A stretch of 64,000 nucleotides of DNA from Oenanthe sinensis. Lineage: Eukaryota; Streptophyta; Magnoliopsida; Apiales; Apiaceae. The notes below the pieces were generated by a model. The model did no database searches and was not told the origin of the DNA. It worked only from the letters and a program-made list of their open reading frames with translations. The stretch is from the NCBI GenBank assembly GCA_028671895.1, contig CM053809.1, positions 37,547,501 through 37,611,500 of the forward strand, read 5' to 3'. The stretch's first letter is position 1. Every line of letters begins with the position of its first letter. Made by a program: the position numbers and the translations under genes. Shown here one piece after another: positions 24,101 to 36,700 of the stretch.

Positions 24101-26991
24101 GGTCTTACACAATGGCTAGACAACCCAATGTATCCAAACAACATCTTGTCATCGGACATCATTCATGGTTTGTGTTTTATAAGTATACTACACACTTATC
24201 TTATATATCTGTTAACTATGCACTAACAATGAAAATTGTTTTTGAAAGGCAATGGAACGATCCATCACAGTGTTACTAAATCATCCAATTACTATGTATC
24301 GGTTATCAATCTGAATTCAGAAATTGTGGAGGTAACCATCATAAATATCTAAAATACATACTACTCTATCGTCTTGTGATGATGCGTGACAGGTCAGTTG
24401 CAGAACTTGTTTCTAAAGAAAGCTATAAAAGTCCGGTATACTCAAATGCATCCTTTAAATCATTGTTCATTGAGATTAATTCGTCACTCGTCAGGAACTA
24501 CTTAGGGGGGCGGGGGAGTGTGATGTTTCCCAGATTTATAGTTCATACCTTCAGACTACAACATAATACAAGGGAGAATCCAAGAAATTAGACAAATAAG
24601 ATGTTTTTTATAATCGCGACAAATTTTATAATCGCGACAAAGGGAAGAGGTATGAGAAGATGTAGATACAGAATTAGGGAGTTTGTGGTAAGATGCTGAG
24701 AATTCTAGACGATATCTAAAGGAAATTATAGAGAAGAATTCAGAGGCTTAGAGAGAATCATAATGTATAGCCGTGTAGGGCACCTGAGAAATAAGATAAA
24801 ATGAAGTCTTTGGAGGGAACCTAAAGTGAGACACAAGGATTTTGGTAGATTATCAGATAAGATCCATATTTAGTTATCAATCAACATAGTCAAATTCAAT
24901 TACAAGAATTCGAACACACTCTTGGTAACCATTGAAGTCTCTCTAGGGTTGAGAAAGTGTACTGTCTTGTAAATTGTAATGTTGGTGACTGATAACCCTT
25001 TAGTGTAGTCCTTATTCAGCTAGATCATTAATCATTTGAATGTATAGTGTTTATATTGCCCCTGCAAGGAAAGTGGCCCCAGTGGAATATATTTTGCTTT
25101 ATTATCAAGAGAGAAATTAGTGGAATTTGGTTATCGGTCATGGGTTGTTTTTGCTGTTCAAGACATCCTTATTTAAGCACTTGTTAATGTTTCTTTTACC
25201 ACCATTGGGGACATTTAACCAGTCATTTTCCCGCTGGCATTAAGAGGCAACTCATCCACATTCTCATCATTTCATTAGTTTGAAAACAGCTTATTCCAAT
25301 TTGGATTATCATCTTATGTTTCTTGAAAATTTATAAAGTTATAATGCCTACTTCTTAAATGTTTTGCGGTGTTTTGTTCACTCATATCGAAAAATATGTT
25401 GTTGATAGATGCAGTTGAACCTCACAATGAAAGCTTTAGTTTATAACACGACCCAGGCATATTATAAGTGTTCTCTGGCTTATGGTGAATGTACTTTCAA
25501 AACTTCATTTTCTGATGGAAATACAGTTGTTTTAACTACTCCGAGTACTAAACAGGTCTCTCTCTCTCTCTCCCCTCCCCTCCCCCTCCCCCTCCCTCCC
25601 CCTCCCTCCCCAGTAAACGTGTACGCAAGTATAGAACTTAGCCCTTGATTTTTCTTTCATCTAAAACATAATATATAGTATTTCGCAAATATTGCTGCAT
25701 CTATGTATACACAACAAATGCTTGGGTGTATTTCAGGGCATATATTATGATGATTGGTATGTTGAGTTGTCCTACGGACCTCGATGGATCACTTATACTG
25801 TTGGCGTAGGTACAATTTTGATATTTATTTCGCAAATCAAAGTTGCATACCATTTTCAATTTTTATTTCCGTTTGGGAAGTTGCACTGTGTTTGGTTTGC
25901 AAATTGCAAGTGTTTTATTTTCCATCTTGCAGGTGGAATTGCAGTCCTCATTTTCTTGGCTTTCCGCCTCACGAACTGTTGTCAACATATTGATAACAGA
26001 ACTGAAGCTCAATACAGAGGATTAGGATCAGAAAGAACCCCCCTGCTTTCATACAAAGATGATGACCAGTCAAGTTGCACTTCTTCTGATTTTGTCTCTC
26101 AAGATGATGAGCATGTACAGGATATGGTTGATGGGCAGTTAAAAGATGGAGGAACCGACATTAATATCAGTCGTCTATGTGCTATATGCTTTGATGCTCC
26201 AAGAGACTGTTTCTTCCTCCCATGCGGGCATTGTGTGGCTTGTTTGGCATGTGGAATGAGGTAGCTACTTCCTAGTTTCTTCTCTAATAGCTTTACCTCT
26301 AGATATAGCATCACTTACAGCATTGCATTGAACATGCTCCTACGAACAAGACAGAGATTTTTTTTTAATCATGTTTCTTTGAAAAAAGAGAGGGAGCCTT
26401 ATCTAAGGTCAAAATTCATCAAACATCACATAGAACCAAGATAATTGCACTGCCCGCCCCAACACAGGGTTGAAACTGAGTTCTTAGTCTAGGGGACCAC
26501 TACACCAGCACGGCAGCAGCAAGCCTACTTGTGCCTTGCAAACAGTTCAGTCCATCTAGGAGAAACAAATAGTCATGGTTCAACTGTAAATGTATTTTGT
26601 TGTAGCATGTAATTATATTATTATAAATGACATTTTCGTTTCTCATTTAGGACTTAGGAGCATAGCTTAACCCAGCTATGACATATGCTGCTTAGAGATT
26701 AAAGCTTAAAATTGGCCATCAGCCTACCTAAATTTCTATTAGGTGACCAGCCAGCTAATTCACCTTATATTAAGTACTGTACATGGTTTAAACAAATATA
26801 CTTCCACAGATGGTGAACTCAGAAGCACTTGAATATTTTCTGCATCTCGACTTTTAATGCAGAATATTTCATTTACGACATTATCTGATAATATCACTGA
26901 ATTGTAAATTTGCAGGATTAAGGAGACTTCCGAAACTTGCCCCATATGTCATAGAAAAATGAAGAAGGTAAGGAAGTTAATTATAGTATGA
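21116..26991 (+). CDS. Membrane RING-type E3 ubiquitin ligase, APD (aberrant pollen development) family
   Basis: Ten exons join in frame to 461 residues: 21116-21341, 21949-22055, 22259-22396, 22464-22560, 24057-24167, 24249-24331, 25409-25555, 25737-25809, 25933-26260 and 26916-26991. An acidic, Ser-rich N-terminus (1-60) is followed by a membrane segment at about 62-85 (ISLLTTTWFLVSVTLMLGLYG) and a long domain with several N-glycosylation sequons (about 86-318). A second membrane segment lies at about 320-340. The C-terminal RING-HC domain runs from Cys410 to Cys448 (C410/C413, C425/H427, C431/C434, C445/C448), and the protein ends KKVRKLIIV. This two-membrane-pass layout matches the plant APD1-4 E3 ligases, reported to act in the endomembrane system during pollen development; the role here is inferred from family. 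Intron 4 is expanded by a Mutator-like MITE and intron 6 by about 1 kb of unassigned sequence. Confidence 0.93.
22572..23242. mobile_element. Mutator-like MITE with 9-bp target duplication and long inverted ends
   Basis: The element begins GGGGTTTGATCC and ends with the inverse (GATCAAACCCC). It is flanked by an exact 9-bp direct repeat, ATGTAGAAA (22563-22571 and 23243-23251), as expected for Mutator superfamily insertions. Inverted complementarity reaches more than 100 bp inward, through blocks such as GTTGGATGC/GGACGG and the TATTATACACACGCCGT motif. Three copies of a palindromic motif close to GAGCCGCTGTTAATAACAG lie at about 22677, 23072 and 23095. There is no transposase frame. The copy sits two bases inside intron 4 of the APD-type E3 gene. 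Confidence 0.85.
26380..26545 (-). mobile_element. Possible tRNA-derived SINE remnant in intron 9 of the E3 gene
   Basis: Read on the minus strand, the segment starts GCCGTGCTGGTGTAGTGGTC, which resembles a tRNA box A. About 25 bases later comes AGTTTCAACCCTG, a degraded box B. This is tRNA-like in layout but has no cloverleaf and probably no activity. Confidence 0.35.
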
Positions 26992-28743
26992 TAATCATCA
27001 AGACCTGCACTGTATATATGGATTATAAACAGTTATGTAATTAGGCACCGTCGCATTATAAACTAGCAGACTTAATACACACCCAAATACCCAATGGATG
27101 CAAGTTCTCCTGTGTTGCAACTTCCATGGACAAAAACCTCGAGTAAAATATACTCGACCAACTCCAATGGCTTACTAAGCACTGATTAAACTCTTATTAT
27201 CATATCATTGGTTATAGTTGTGCTCCATAGAGAGTTTAAATCAAGGTCTTATTCATGCATTTCTTACCATTCAAAAGGGAGCTAGCAACATTATCTTGTT
27301 AATTATCTTATTTTCCTTTCCAAGTATGTATGTCTTTCTCATAAAATAGTAATATGATAAAGAGGGAAAAAACAAGAGAGAGTTTGATTGAAAAATGGAC
27401 GTGAGCTATAAAGCTAATACAGTATAGTGGCAACTGGCAAGTGGAAGGCTGCTTAATTTGCCAGGTCTCAATCAACAAGAATGCGCAAGAAGAAAATTGT
27501 AAATTGATCACTCTTTTACTCGATACTAACTTTTCTCGTATTGACCAACTCAAAAATTTTCACGCAATATACAACTTGGTATGTTATTATCATCAAGAGG
27601 ACATGATATAAGTTTAAGTATTGGAAAGTAAAAGGCCACATCACATGAATCCTTTGTTGAATCATGAATGTTTTGTAGCCTTTAGAAAAAGGAATAATCA
27701 TTTTTATTTTTTTTATTTAATCTTATGTTTTGAAGATTCACGATAAGCTTTATAAATTTATGACTAGATTATAGAAATCTATTCTTTTTTCTAATGTCAG
27801 GACTCAAGAGTGCGTAATTTATATTTTTGCAATTTGAAATGAGGTCTTAATTGTTCGTAAAAAAAGATTGTGTTGATGCAACTTATTTGCACGCAAATGT
27901 ATCCATCACTTTACAAGAGAATCCAGGAAGACACTGACATTATATATACAATAAAAAAGAAAAAGAAGATTTGGGCTTCATTTCAAGAAGCTAGAATATT
28001 ACAAGGACTGAACTATACAGTATGAGAGTAACAGAATCAGAGCCACCCACCAGCTCTTGACCGTGCGTTGCCCACCGTTTCCCACGTCGCTGGTGTCCAA
28101 ACCTCTAATTTAATTCTTTATCAAGTTAAATAACATTAATGAATAAATATATAACCAAATCACTCGTGACTGTATTTCAATTCAGAAATCAAAATCCTAT
28201 CATACATTGTACTTACGTCAATTAAATATTAAAATATAGACTCAATAGATTATATTCGAAATGAAAATTTCACAAAAATTTAAATAGAGTCGATTCGACT
28301 CGAAAATTTCTTATAACAGATACTCATTTGCTATAAGTCAAATTATTAAAAAAATATAGAATCTGTAAAAAAAAATACATCGATCATGTACCAATAATAA
28401 ATATTTATTCATTAATATACAAAATATATTTATACTGATACTATTCGTACTGATACTGATATTTATTCAGAAATAAGTAATAAAGATATTGATAGTGGCA
28501 TCAATCGATAATAAATAATAATAAAAATTCAGATTCTCCAATCTCACAAAAAAAATCATCCGTCAGATGAAGCTACAAAAGTAAGATCCAACGGCTGTTG
28601 TTGAATTCCTGAGAACCCCATATTCACAAATGCATCCTCTGCGTCTCTCTACTTATCTCCTCTTCTTCGCCACCCTTCTCTCTATCAATCAATCAATCTC
28701 CTTTCTCTCTCTAGGGTTTTTCTCTCTCTGAAATATTTCACAA
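26992..28743. other. Spacer between the RING E3 gene and PDX1
   Basis: No further gene is supported. The left part is the presumed 3' UTR of the E3 gene and AT-rich DNA with short unsupported open frames on the minus strand (27308-27701). The last ~120 bases before PDX1 are CT-rich (28625-28740), as in many plant 5' leaders. Confidence 0.65.
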
Positions 28744-29670
28744 ATGGCGGGAACCGGGGTGGTAGCAGTGTACGGGAACGGCGCAATAACGGAGACGAAA
28801 CAATCTCCGTTCTCCGTGAAAGTGGGTCTGGCTCAGATGCTCCGGGGCGGCGTCATCATGGACGTGGTGAACGCCGAACAAGCGCGTATCGCAGAAGAAG
28901 CCGGCGCGTGCGCCGTCATGGCTCTGGAACGTGTCCCCGCTGACATTAGGTCACAAGGCGGCGTTGCAAGAATGTCCGATCCTCAACTCATCAAAGACAT
29001 CAAGCAAGCCGTGACGATTCCCGTGATGGCCAAAGCTCGAATAGGTCATTTCGTGGAAGCCCAGATATTGGAAGCGATAGGGATTGATTATGTGGATGAA
29101 AGTGAGGTGCTAACCCTAGCAGATGATGAGAATCATATTAATAAGCATAATTTTAGGATTCCATTCGTGTGCGGGTGTCGTAATCTGGGAGAGGCCCTTC
29201 GTAGGATTCGAGAAGGAGCTGCGATGATTCGGACAAAGGGAGAAGCTGGAACCGGAAACATAATTGAAGCTGTTAGGCATGTTCGGTCTGTTATGGGAGA
29301 TATTAGGGTTTTGAGGAACATGGATGATGATGAGGTGTTTACGTTTGCGAAAAAGATAGCTGCGCCTTATGATTTAGTGATGCAGACGAAACAATTGGGG
29401 AGGTTGCCTGTGGTGCAGTTTGCTGCTGGTGGTGTTGCGACGCCTGCGGATGCGGCGTTGATGATGCAAATGGGATGTGATGGTGTTTTTGTTGGTTCCG
29501 GGGTTTTTAAGAGTGGGGATCCGGCTAGGAGGGCCAGAGCGATTGTTCAAGCGGTTACGCATTATAGTGATCCCGAATTGCTTGCGGAGATTAGTTGTGG
29601 ATTGGGTGAGGCCATGGTGGGCTTGAATTTGGATAAGAATGTCGAGAGGTATGCCAATCGCTCGGAATGA
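28744..29670 (+). CDS. PDX1: Pyridoxal 5'-phosphate synthase catalytic subunit PDX1
   Basis: A single intronless frame of 308 residues matches the PdxS/SNZ/PDX1 family over its full length. PDX1 builds pyridoxal 5'-phosphate (vitamin B6) from ribose 5-phosphate, glyceraldehyde 3-phosphate and ammonia, the last supplied by the glutaminase PDX2, in a dodecameric cytosolic complex. Visible features: the (beta/alpha)8-barrel start GGVIMDVVNAEQARIAEEAG with Asp40; the imine-forming Lys97 in VMAKARIGH; the second catalytic Lys165 in RTKGEAGTG; and the phosphate-binding loops FAAGGVATPADAA and GSGVFKSGDP. Lack of introns is typical of plant PDX1.1/PDX1.3-type genes. Codon use is much more GC-rich in the first 300 bases than in the surrounding DNA. 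Which PDX1 paralogue this is cannot be settled from the window. Confidence 0.97.
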   Translation: MAGTGVVAVYGNGAITETKQSPFSVKVGLAQMLRGGVIMDVVNAEQARIAEEAGACAVMALERVPADIRSQGGVARMSDPQLIKDIKQAVTIPVMAKARIGHFVEAQILEAIGIDYVDESEVLTLADDENHINKHNFRIPFVCGCRNLGEALRRIREGAAMIRTKGEAGTGNIIEAVRHVRSVMGDIRVLRNMDDDEVFTFAKKIAAPYDLVMQTKQLGRLPVVQFAAGGVATPADAALMMQMGCDGVFVGSGVFKSGDPARRARAIVQAVTHYSDPELLAEISCGLGEAMVGLNLDKNVERYANRSE

Positions 29671-30403
29671 AAGCTAGCTAGTTCATCTCGTTATGTTTGA
29701 TGAAATGTTTAATTTCATCTCGTTATGTTTATTATGCTTCATGTGCAAGTGATGGTACGTACGTGTTGGAGTAATTTATATACTTTGTTTTATCAATTAA
29801 GTACTCGTACTTAATTTTGAATGAAAAGAAAGCAATATTGCTTTTAGACAATAATAAAACTATAAACTTGTCTTTTGTTCTCAATATCATTTACTTGTTT
29901 AATTGGTTTTAAGTAGCTTGATAAGTTGATTAGCTCGAGATGTACGAGTATATAGTACAAGTGTTCCCTGGCGAATGAGTGTGTGATGGAAAGGGAAGAA
30001 CGCCCCCCTTTATAAAGCATGTAAGAGCTAAAATTTTAATTTTTTTCTTGACAATTTTCACATATACTGTTTGTTGTTGCGTAGTTTCTCTTGGGAACGA
30101 GTAGCCCATTTAGGATTTATTATGTTATGCAGGTGTGTCATAAGCTCCTTATGTTTTCTCACGTAAACCCAACCCTGGGCGTGACTGTTTAAGAAAAAAG
30201 ACCAAAGCTGCACTGGTTTCGGACTTGGGATCCATTTTGAGCCCATTATCAGATGCTATACGTACGGTTCTCTTAAAAAATAAAATTGTGTATTTTGTTG
30301 CAATGCTATGATAGCAAGGTATTATACGTACGATGTTACGAAATTGTGTATCTTTGGACAGAATATTTTTTGTTTTGTGGGTCAACATTCCATTCATCTT
30401 TTA

Positions 30404-31401
30404 GAGCATATCCAAGAGGTTGTTTTACGTAGACTCTTAGAGCAACCCCTTTTTGTAATAAAATCTAGCCCATTATTCCTGATATCGTAAAATATAGGTC
30501 ACTCCAAAAGTTAGTTCCGGTTATGTATAATTTTAGATTTAATGGTTTCCTCTTCTATATCTATATATCTGTTGAGTCTTGTTATCTAAAAGTATACACG
30601 TCGTACTTACACGTACACATGTATATTATATGTAATATATATGTTTATAATATTTATTTATGTTTAATATTTTTCATTTTATATAATATTAAATGTAGAA
30701 ATATTTTTTTATTATCAACCAAATTTATTAATTACTTATATAATTTTTTAAAATATATATGGCACTTTTTAAATATTTAATATTTATATATATTTATCAA
30801 TTTATTTGATGTATTATAATTTTTATTTTTTATATTTTATATAATATTAAATATAAAAATATTGTTTTATTGTTAAACAAATTTATTAACTATTAATATC
30901 ATTATTTTAATAGATATGAAATATTTATAAAAAACTGATATACTAATATAATAAAATATAATTTTAGTATATGTTCTATAATGTATAAAAGTAATTTTTA
31001 TTAATTTTTTTATCTTTAAATGTTTTATTTTTTTTATTTTTATTTTAAAATTCATAAATGTCTATAAAAATGTTATAGTATTGTCAATAAATATTTTTAC
31101 ATTAATTATACTTTATATTTTAATTTGTATTGAATAAAAAAATTAACTAATTTTAATTTAATTTATAATATTTCCTTTTATGTATATATATATATAATTA
31201 ATTACTATATAATTGATAGAATATAATTGTTATAATATAATTATTGAATTTTAAAATAATAATAAATTATTTTTTGAATATAGCTATTCATTATAACTAA
31301 TAGACTGGAGTAAAATTTCTTACGGGTGGATTAAATTTTACATAACATCTATTTTACATCATTTTAGTTACTCATTATAGCTAGTAACATTGGAGATGCT
31401 C
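30404..31401. mobile_element. PIF/Harbinger-ended non-autonomous element, about 1 kb
   Basis: The left end GAGCATATCCAAGAGG and the right end, the inverse of GAGCATCTCCAATGTT, are imperfect inverted repeats. They are bordered by TTA on both sides (30401-30403 and 31402-31404). The ends match the MITE at 15774-16133. The interior is very AT-rich and non-coding. The 998-bp length is long for a MITE, so a nested insertion inside it is possible. Confidence 0.6.
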
Positions 31402-33077
31402 TTAGGTCCAAAAATAAATAGTCTCCCGTAAATTAGAGCTATAAGAGGTTTTTAAAAAAGTTAGGAATCTTTTTCTCTCTCCTTATAATTAAGAGCTAGT
31501 ACATGATTTCTAATTTACATTTATTAATAAAATATTCATTCTCTCTAATTATTTCCTCACTTTTCCATCTACGTTATGTTCAAATATGAATAAAATATAA
31601 ATAATAAGTGAATATGAAAAACATTGTTGAAGTTAAAACTCTTAAAAATATACAAATTACTAGGAGTCTAATATTTTATATTTATATTTAAGAGCTTACT
31701 GAGAGATTTTTGGAGATACTTATTATTAGAGCTCACAAAGATCAAAACGGTGGGCTACCAATTTTGCATTCACCCAAACTCAAATAATTTTTATGGGACA
31801 GTTTCTTGTGAGAAGCTCCATAACATCCATTCTAGTTTCTACCATTCGTTGCATACTTGCATCATGTCCGGAAACGAATTTATCATTCACAATTGCGTTT
31901 TTATAGAAGTTGCTGACATGGTATTGTATTTTATCGTTAAAACTGAACTAAAAAAAATTCATAATAGATCAATCAATATATATGTAAAATTAGAATTTAG
32001 ATAGTTTAATATACTATTATAATTCGGTTAAATAAACAAAAAGAATCAATTAGAATTCTTAAATAATCCATGATGATGACATAATGAAATGTATCGGTAT
32101 CAATATTTTTTATCTATTAATAATGTTTATACGCTGTTATATGCAATTTGCATGGGTTCTTAAAATTAACAATGACTGCAACTTAACTAAAAATGTCCTA
32201 GTCGATTTATAATGGCCCTTGAATTAATTGTAGTACCTCTACACATTTATATGAGAGACACCTCTCACGTTGTCAATTTATTTTGAATATTTTCTCTGTA
32301 CTAGGTGCTTGTTTGATTGCATGTGGGTATTGAGATCATAGAAAGATATAATATTTTGGTATTTAATTCTTATATTAAATTCATGAAAAGTTAAAAAAAT
32401 TGTTTGATTGTAATGTAGGAACTTTCATTACATAGGTATTGTAAGTCACTAAGGTGAGGGTGGATAAACAACTTCTTCCATTATATAGGAATTTAAACTT
32501 ACTAGAAAATTGAACTTTTTATATAAATGTCAACCAAATAATTTTATAACCAAATAATTTTATAAATCGTTATTTCTTGGTAACTGCGACCCATGTCAAC
32601 CAACCGACGTCAAAGACGTTGTAGAGCTCATCATGTGTACTAATTAATTGATTATTATCAAGAAGGGATCGGAAAAAAAGATATTTCGTGATATATGTAG
32701 CTCTCTGCTTTATCAACTGCTACTGAAATAATTTATTTATATATACTTGGTGTTTGATTCGAAAATATACTATATTTTTCATTCAATTAATGTCAATAAT
32801 GTCATCGAAGAAGTTGTTGGGCTAAGGGGAAAAAATGATGTCCCAGTTCAAGTGGCTTGTTTGATTTTTTGCGGTCAAATTGAGTAAATTTTGATCGAAT
32901 ATTACATATATATTATATAGTTGTAAAAGATTAAAAAAACTATATTATTAAAAAATATATTTAAACTACTTTAAAAATGTAATTTTCAAAAATTATAAAA
33001 AGTTAATTGTTAATCATCGGTCAAAATTTGGTCAAATAAATCACTTGAATTGGGACGAATGTAATTGTAAACAAATA

Positions 33078-33290
33078 CTCCCCTCCATCCCAAATTAGAT
33101 GACCCATTGACTTTTAGCACGTATGTTAAGATACATTGACCACATAGTTCTTTAAATTTTTAATTTTTATAAATAAAAATTTGATACTTAAATTTTTATT
33201 AAAAAAATAATTTACGAAACTATCATGTCAATGCACTTTAATATACGTGCCAAAAGTAAAGGGTTATCTAATTTGAGATGTAGGAAGTAG
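33078..33290. mobile_element. Stowaway-like MITE, 213 bp
   Basis: The ends CTCCCCTCCATCCCAAATTAGATGACCC and the inverse of CTACTTCCTACATCTCAAATTAGATAACCC are long imperfect inverted repeats. They continue inward through ACTTTTAGCACGTAT / ACTTTTGGCACGTAT. The element is flanked by TA on both sides. A TA duplication with CTCCCTCC-type ends is the Stowaway (Tc1/mariner) signature. Confidence 0.82.
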
Positions 33291-33627
33291 TATAAGGATT
33301 CTTCTAACACGTGCTCACTTGGTTTTATGACATTTTGATGAGATGGTTTTTTTTATTATTATTAATAGAAGATTTTTATACATCCGAGTAGCGGATCAAA
33401 ATTTGACAACGCAGACATTAGAAAACCGATAGTATAAAGATCTTCCCTAGTAAATTACTTCAAAGGGCAGAGAAAACTGGTCGCATGTCACAGCTCACAA
33501 ATAAGATAACATTGAAATTAATTGCATACCCAATGATTCAACTTTGCGTAATATATTCCTTTTTCAGTTACCCCACATAATCATGCAACTGCACCTATAC
33601 TTTTACTTCTACTTGCATACACACACC

Positions 33628-33669
33628 TATATATCTGAACGTAAAATGTACACCACAATACTAAACATA

Positions 33670-33708
<39 letters not shown>
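33628..33708 (+). promoter_or_regulatory. PLC promoter TATA-like box and (TC)n leader repeat
   Basis: A CTATATATC TATA-like sequence lies at 33628-33636, about 90 bases upstream of the PLC start codon. A pure (TC)n run of 35 bases (33674-33708) follows in what should be the 5' leader. Pyrimidine-rich leader repeats are common in plant promoters. The start of transcription is inferred, not seen. Confidence 0.5.
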
Positions 33709-33710
<2 letters not shown>

Positions 33711-33725
33711 ATATATATTAGAAAT

Positions 33726-36700
33726 ATGTCGAAGGAAAGTTATGGTATATGTTGTTGCTTCATGCGAAATTACAAGTTTGGCGCGGCTAAGGCACCGCAG
33801 GAAATAAAAGAGTTCTTTAAACTTTACTCGGAGAATGGGATCATGAGTGTTGATCATTTGCAGAGGTTCATGAAGGAGGTTCAAAGAGAACAAGTCACCA
33901 TTCACGATGTTGAAGCTTTAATAGAGGAGGAAATTCGCAAACACCGTCACCTTCATCCTCTTCGTCGAAAAAATCTAAATCTTGAAGCTTTCTTCCACTA
34001 CCTTATCAGTGATATCAACTCTCTTCTCCCTTCACCTTCCAAGGCATGTTATACATCTCTATAATTTCTTGCACTTATTTTTCTGATGTTCTTTTGTCTT
34101 TTGCATTTAAGAATAATCATTTCCTTTGGTCCAACAAACTTAAAAGTTATTGATCATACAATGAGTAACATGTTATACTTCATATTATTAAGAAGGTTTC
34201 GGTAGAGTTGATCCCTCGCTCTAACATGGTATCAGAACTCAGATTTATGAGAATTAACGGTTTGAGATTTGATTAAGTACAGACACAGAGATATTTAGGT
34301 GTTTAGTCTGCTAGGAGAACAGTAGTCAATTTAAAAAAGTTTAGGGAAAGATAGAGAATATGCCACGTGATTTGAACAAGTACTTGGGGCAACAAACTTG
34401 AGACACTTTCTGATAAACTGGAGTTTCATCTTTTTTTACTTTAGTACAGAGGATTCTTTTCTTTAGGTCAGACGAGTTAAAAGTGTGGGATACTGGGATA
34501 TTGGTCTGTCAGTATTTCATAGCAGACTCAGACATCACCTTCAGGACCAGCTCCAGTAATGAACAAAACTTGAAGCAGGACTAGGACAAATTAGCTAGCA
34601 GTATTGTTTAGTATAATTAACAACTAACTAATGAAATTATGCGTAATAAATTTGTTTGTAATAATTATTTTTTCTTTAATCACACAGGTGCATCAGGATA
34701 TGGCAGCTCCATTGTCTCATTATTTCATATATACTGGGCATAATTCATATCTAACAGGGAATCAACTCAGTAGCAATTGCAGCGATGTCCCAATTATAGA
34801 TGCACTGGAAAGGGGTGTAAGGGTAATTGAACTGGATATGTGGCCTAATTCTAGCAAAGACAACGTCGATGTTCTTCATGGAGGGTATGCACTTGTATAA
34901 TGTTCCTGCTTTCATTACATATTCTGCTCACACACATGCATGCACGTCACACATACTGAGGCGAATGTCCTAGTGTTGGTCAATATGCATGAATTTAAAT
35001 TTCGCTAAGGATTTCCTTGTATGCTTCATTATAAAAGTTTGCTATGGACTAATCAATGATTATTATTTTATATACGTAGGACACTGACAAAGCCAGTGGA
35101 ACTCTTGACATGTTTAAAATCTATTAAGGAACATGCCTTTGTTACATCTGAGTATCCTGTGGTACTTACTCTAGAAGACCATCTTTCTCCGGATCTTCAA
35201 GCTGTAGTTGCCAAGGTAAATTCATGCTTTACATATATAAAAATAAATTAGAAATCCACTCTAGGGAATTATTCGATGGAATTGCCAGAGTATATAGGAC
35301 ATTTCGCTTGCTTAGTATGACATCAGAAACTTGTACATTTGTTTTTTGTCCGTGTAACGTGATATCAGTTTCATTTCAGATGGTCACTGGAATATTTGGA
35401 GATTTACTTTTTACATCCAAGTCTGAAAGTTTTCCAGAATTTCCATCTCCAGAATTATTGAAGAAACGGATTATTATTTCGACTAAACCACCAAAGGAGT
35501 ATCTAGTGAGTAAAAGTGTTAAAGTTGGACAGATTGATACTGAGAAGGACACTAATTCTTCAGAGGAAAATGGTTGGGGAACAGAGGTCGATATTAAAGC
35601 TACATTTGGAGATTTAAAAACGGTATGCTATATTTTAGCATATATATATATATTAGTTGGGTAGTACTTCTCTTCTTGGTGATTAATGTTGTTTCTGGCT
35701 CATACTTCTCCTAGTCAACAGCTGATTTTGTCTTGTTAGGAAATTGATTGCCTTGGTATTGATGGGTCTCGTTATTCAACCAACAAGTATGAAATGGAAG
35801 AAATTTCAGGCACAAGTTAGTTGATACTGGTATTGGTTGGCTGGTAATACAGAATTTATACTTCGTGTCTTTATATGAAGACAAGTAATATAAATAGAGT
35901 TATCTCCCATTTCTGAAATGATCATCAAGAAACCAGAAGATAGAACAAACACTTAATGTATGAGTATTTCTGCAACTTTAGGAAATACCTGGGAAATACT
36001 TGAGAGATATTGTTAGTGAGGAAATCTGTTTCTGAACTCTGTAAATTTCTCACTCTGTTTAATAATATCAGCAGCCTCCTATGGATGTAGCCAAGTTGCC
36101 GAACCACGTAAATCTGTGTGTGTTTTAGTATTACTGTTTTTGATATATTTTTACTGTTGTTAGTTTCTCTGCGCACTACAATTAATGACTTTAATATTGC
36201 ATAGCAAAGGTATGATCTAGAGGATGCAGAAAGTCTTGATGAGGATGATTCTGAAGACGAGGATGACAACTTAAAGCAAAATGTTGATCCTGAATATAAA
36301 AATTTGATTGCAATCAGCGCAAGAAAGCGAAAAGGAGGAATCAAGGACTGGTTTCATGACGATCCTACTTCAGCAACACGGATTAGTTTGAGGGAAACAA
36401 ATTTGGAAAATGCTGTTACAAGTCATGGAGTGGATGTTATCCGGTAAGTATACATATGCATCGATTAAACATTTTACCTCATTGGTATTGTATATGCCTA
36501 CTTCTTCAAACACAATCTCGTTTCATCCCATTAGTAAGTAAATTTGGAATTTTTTAAGGTTTACTAGAAGAAATTTGCTCAGAATATTTCCTAAAGGTTC
36601 ACGGGTTGATTCGTCCAACTACAATCCGCTAATCGGATGGATGCACGGAGCACAACTGATAGCATTTAATATGCAGGTTTTCTTCTTGTTACTAATTGAA

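Larger units (their letters stand above)
29671..33725. other. Transposon-rich spacer between PDX1 and the PLC gene
   Basis: The first ~250 bases are the probable PDX1 3' UTR. The rest is AT-rich and contains a 1-kb Harbinger-ended element and a Stowaway MITE, listed separately. An 84-codon open frame at 31750-32004 matches no family I recognise and is not called. The right end holds the PLC promoter and leader. Confidence 0.65.

Noticed and set aside
29133..29562. Minus-strand open frames inside PDX1
   Set aside because: They are shadows of the intact PDX1 frame and have no family match.
31750..32004. An 84-codon open frame
   Set aside because: It has no recognisable domain, no splice-linked neighbours and AT-rich spacer composition.
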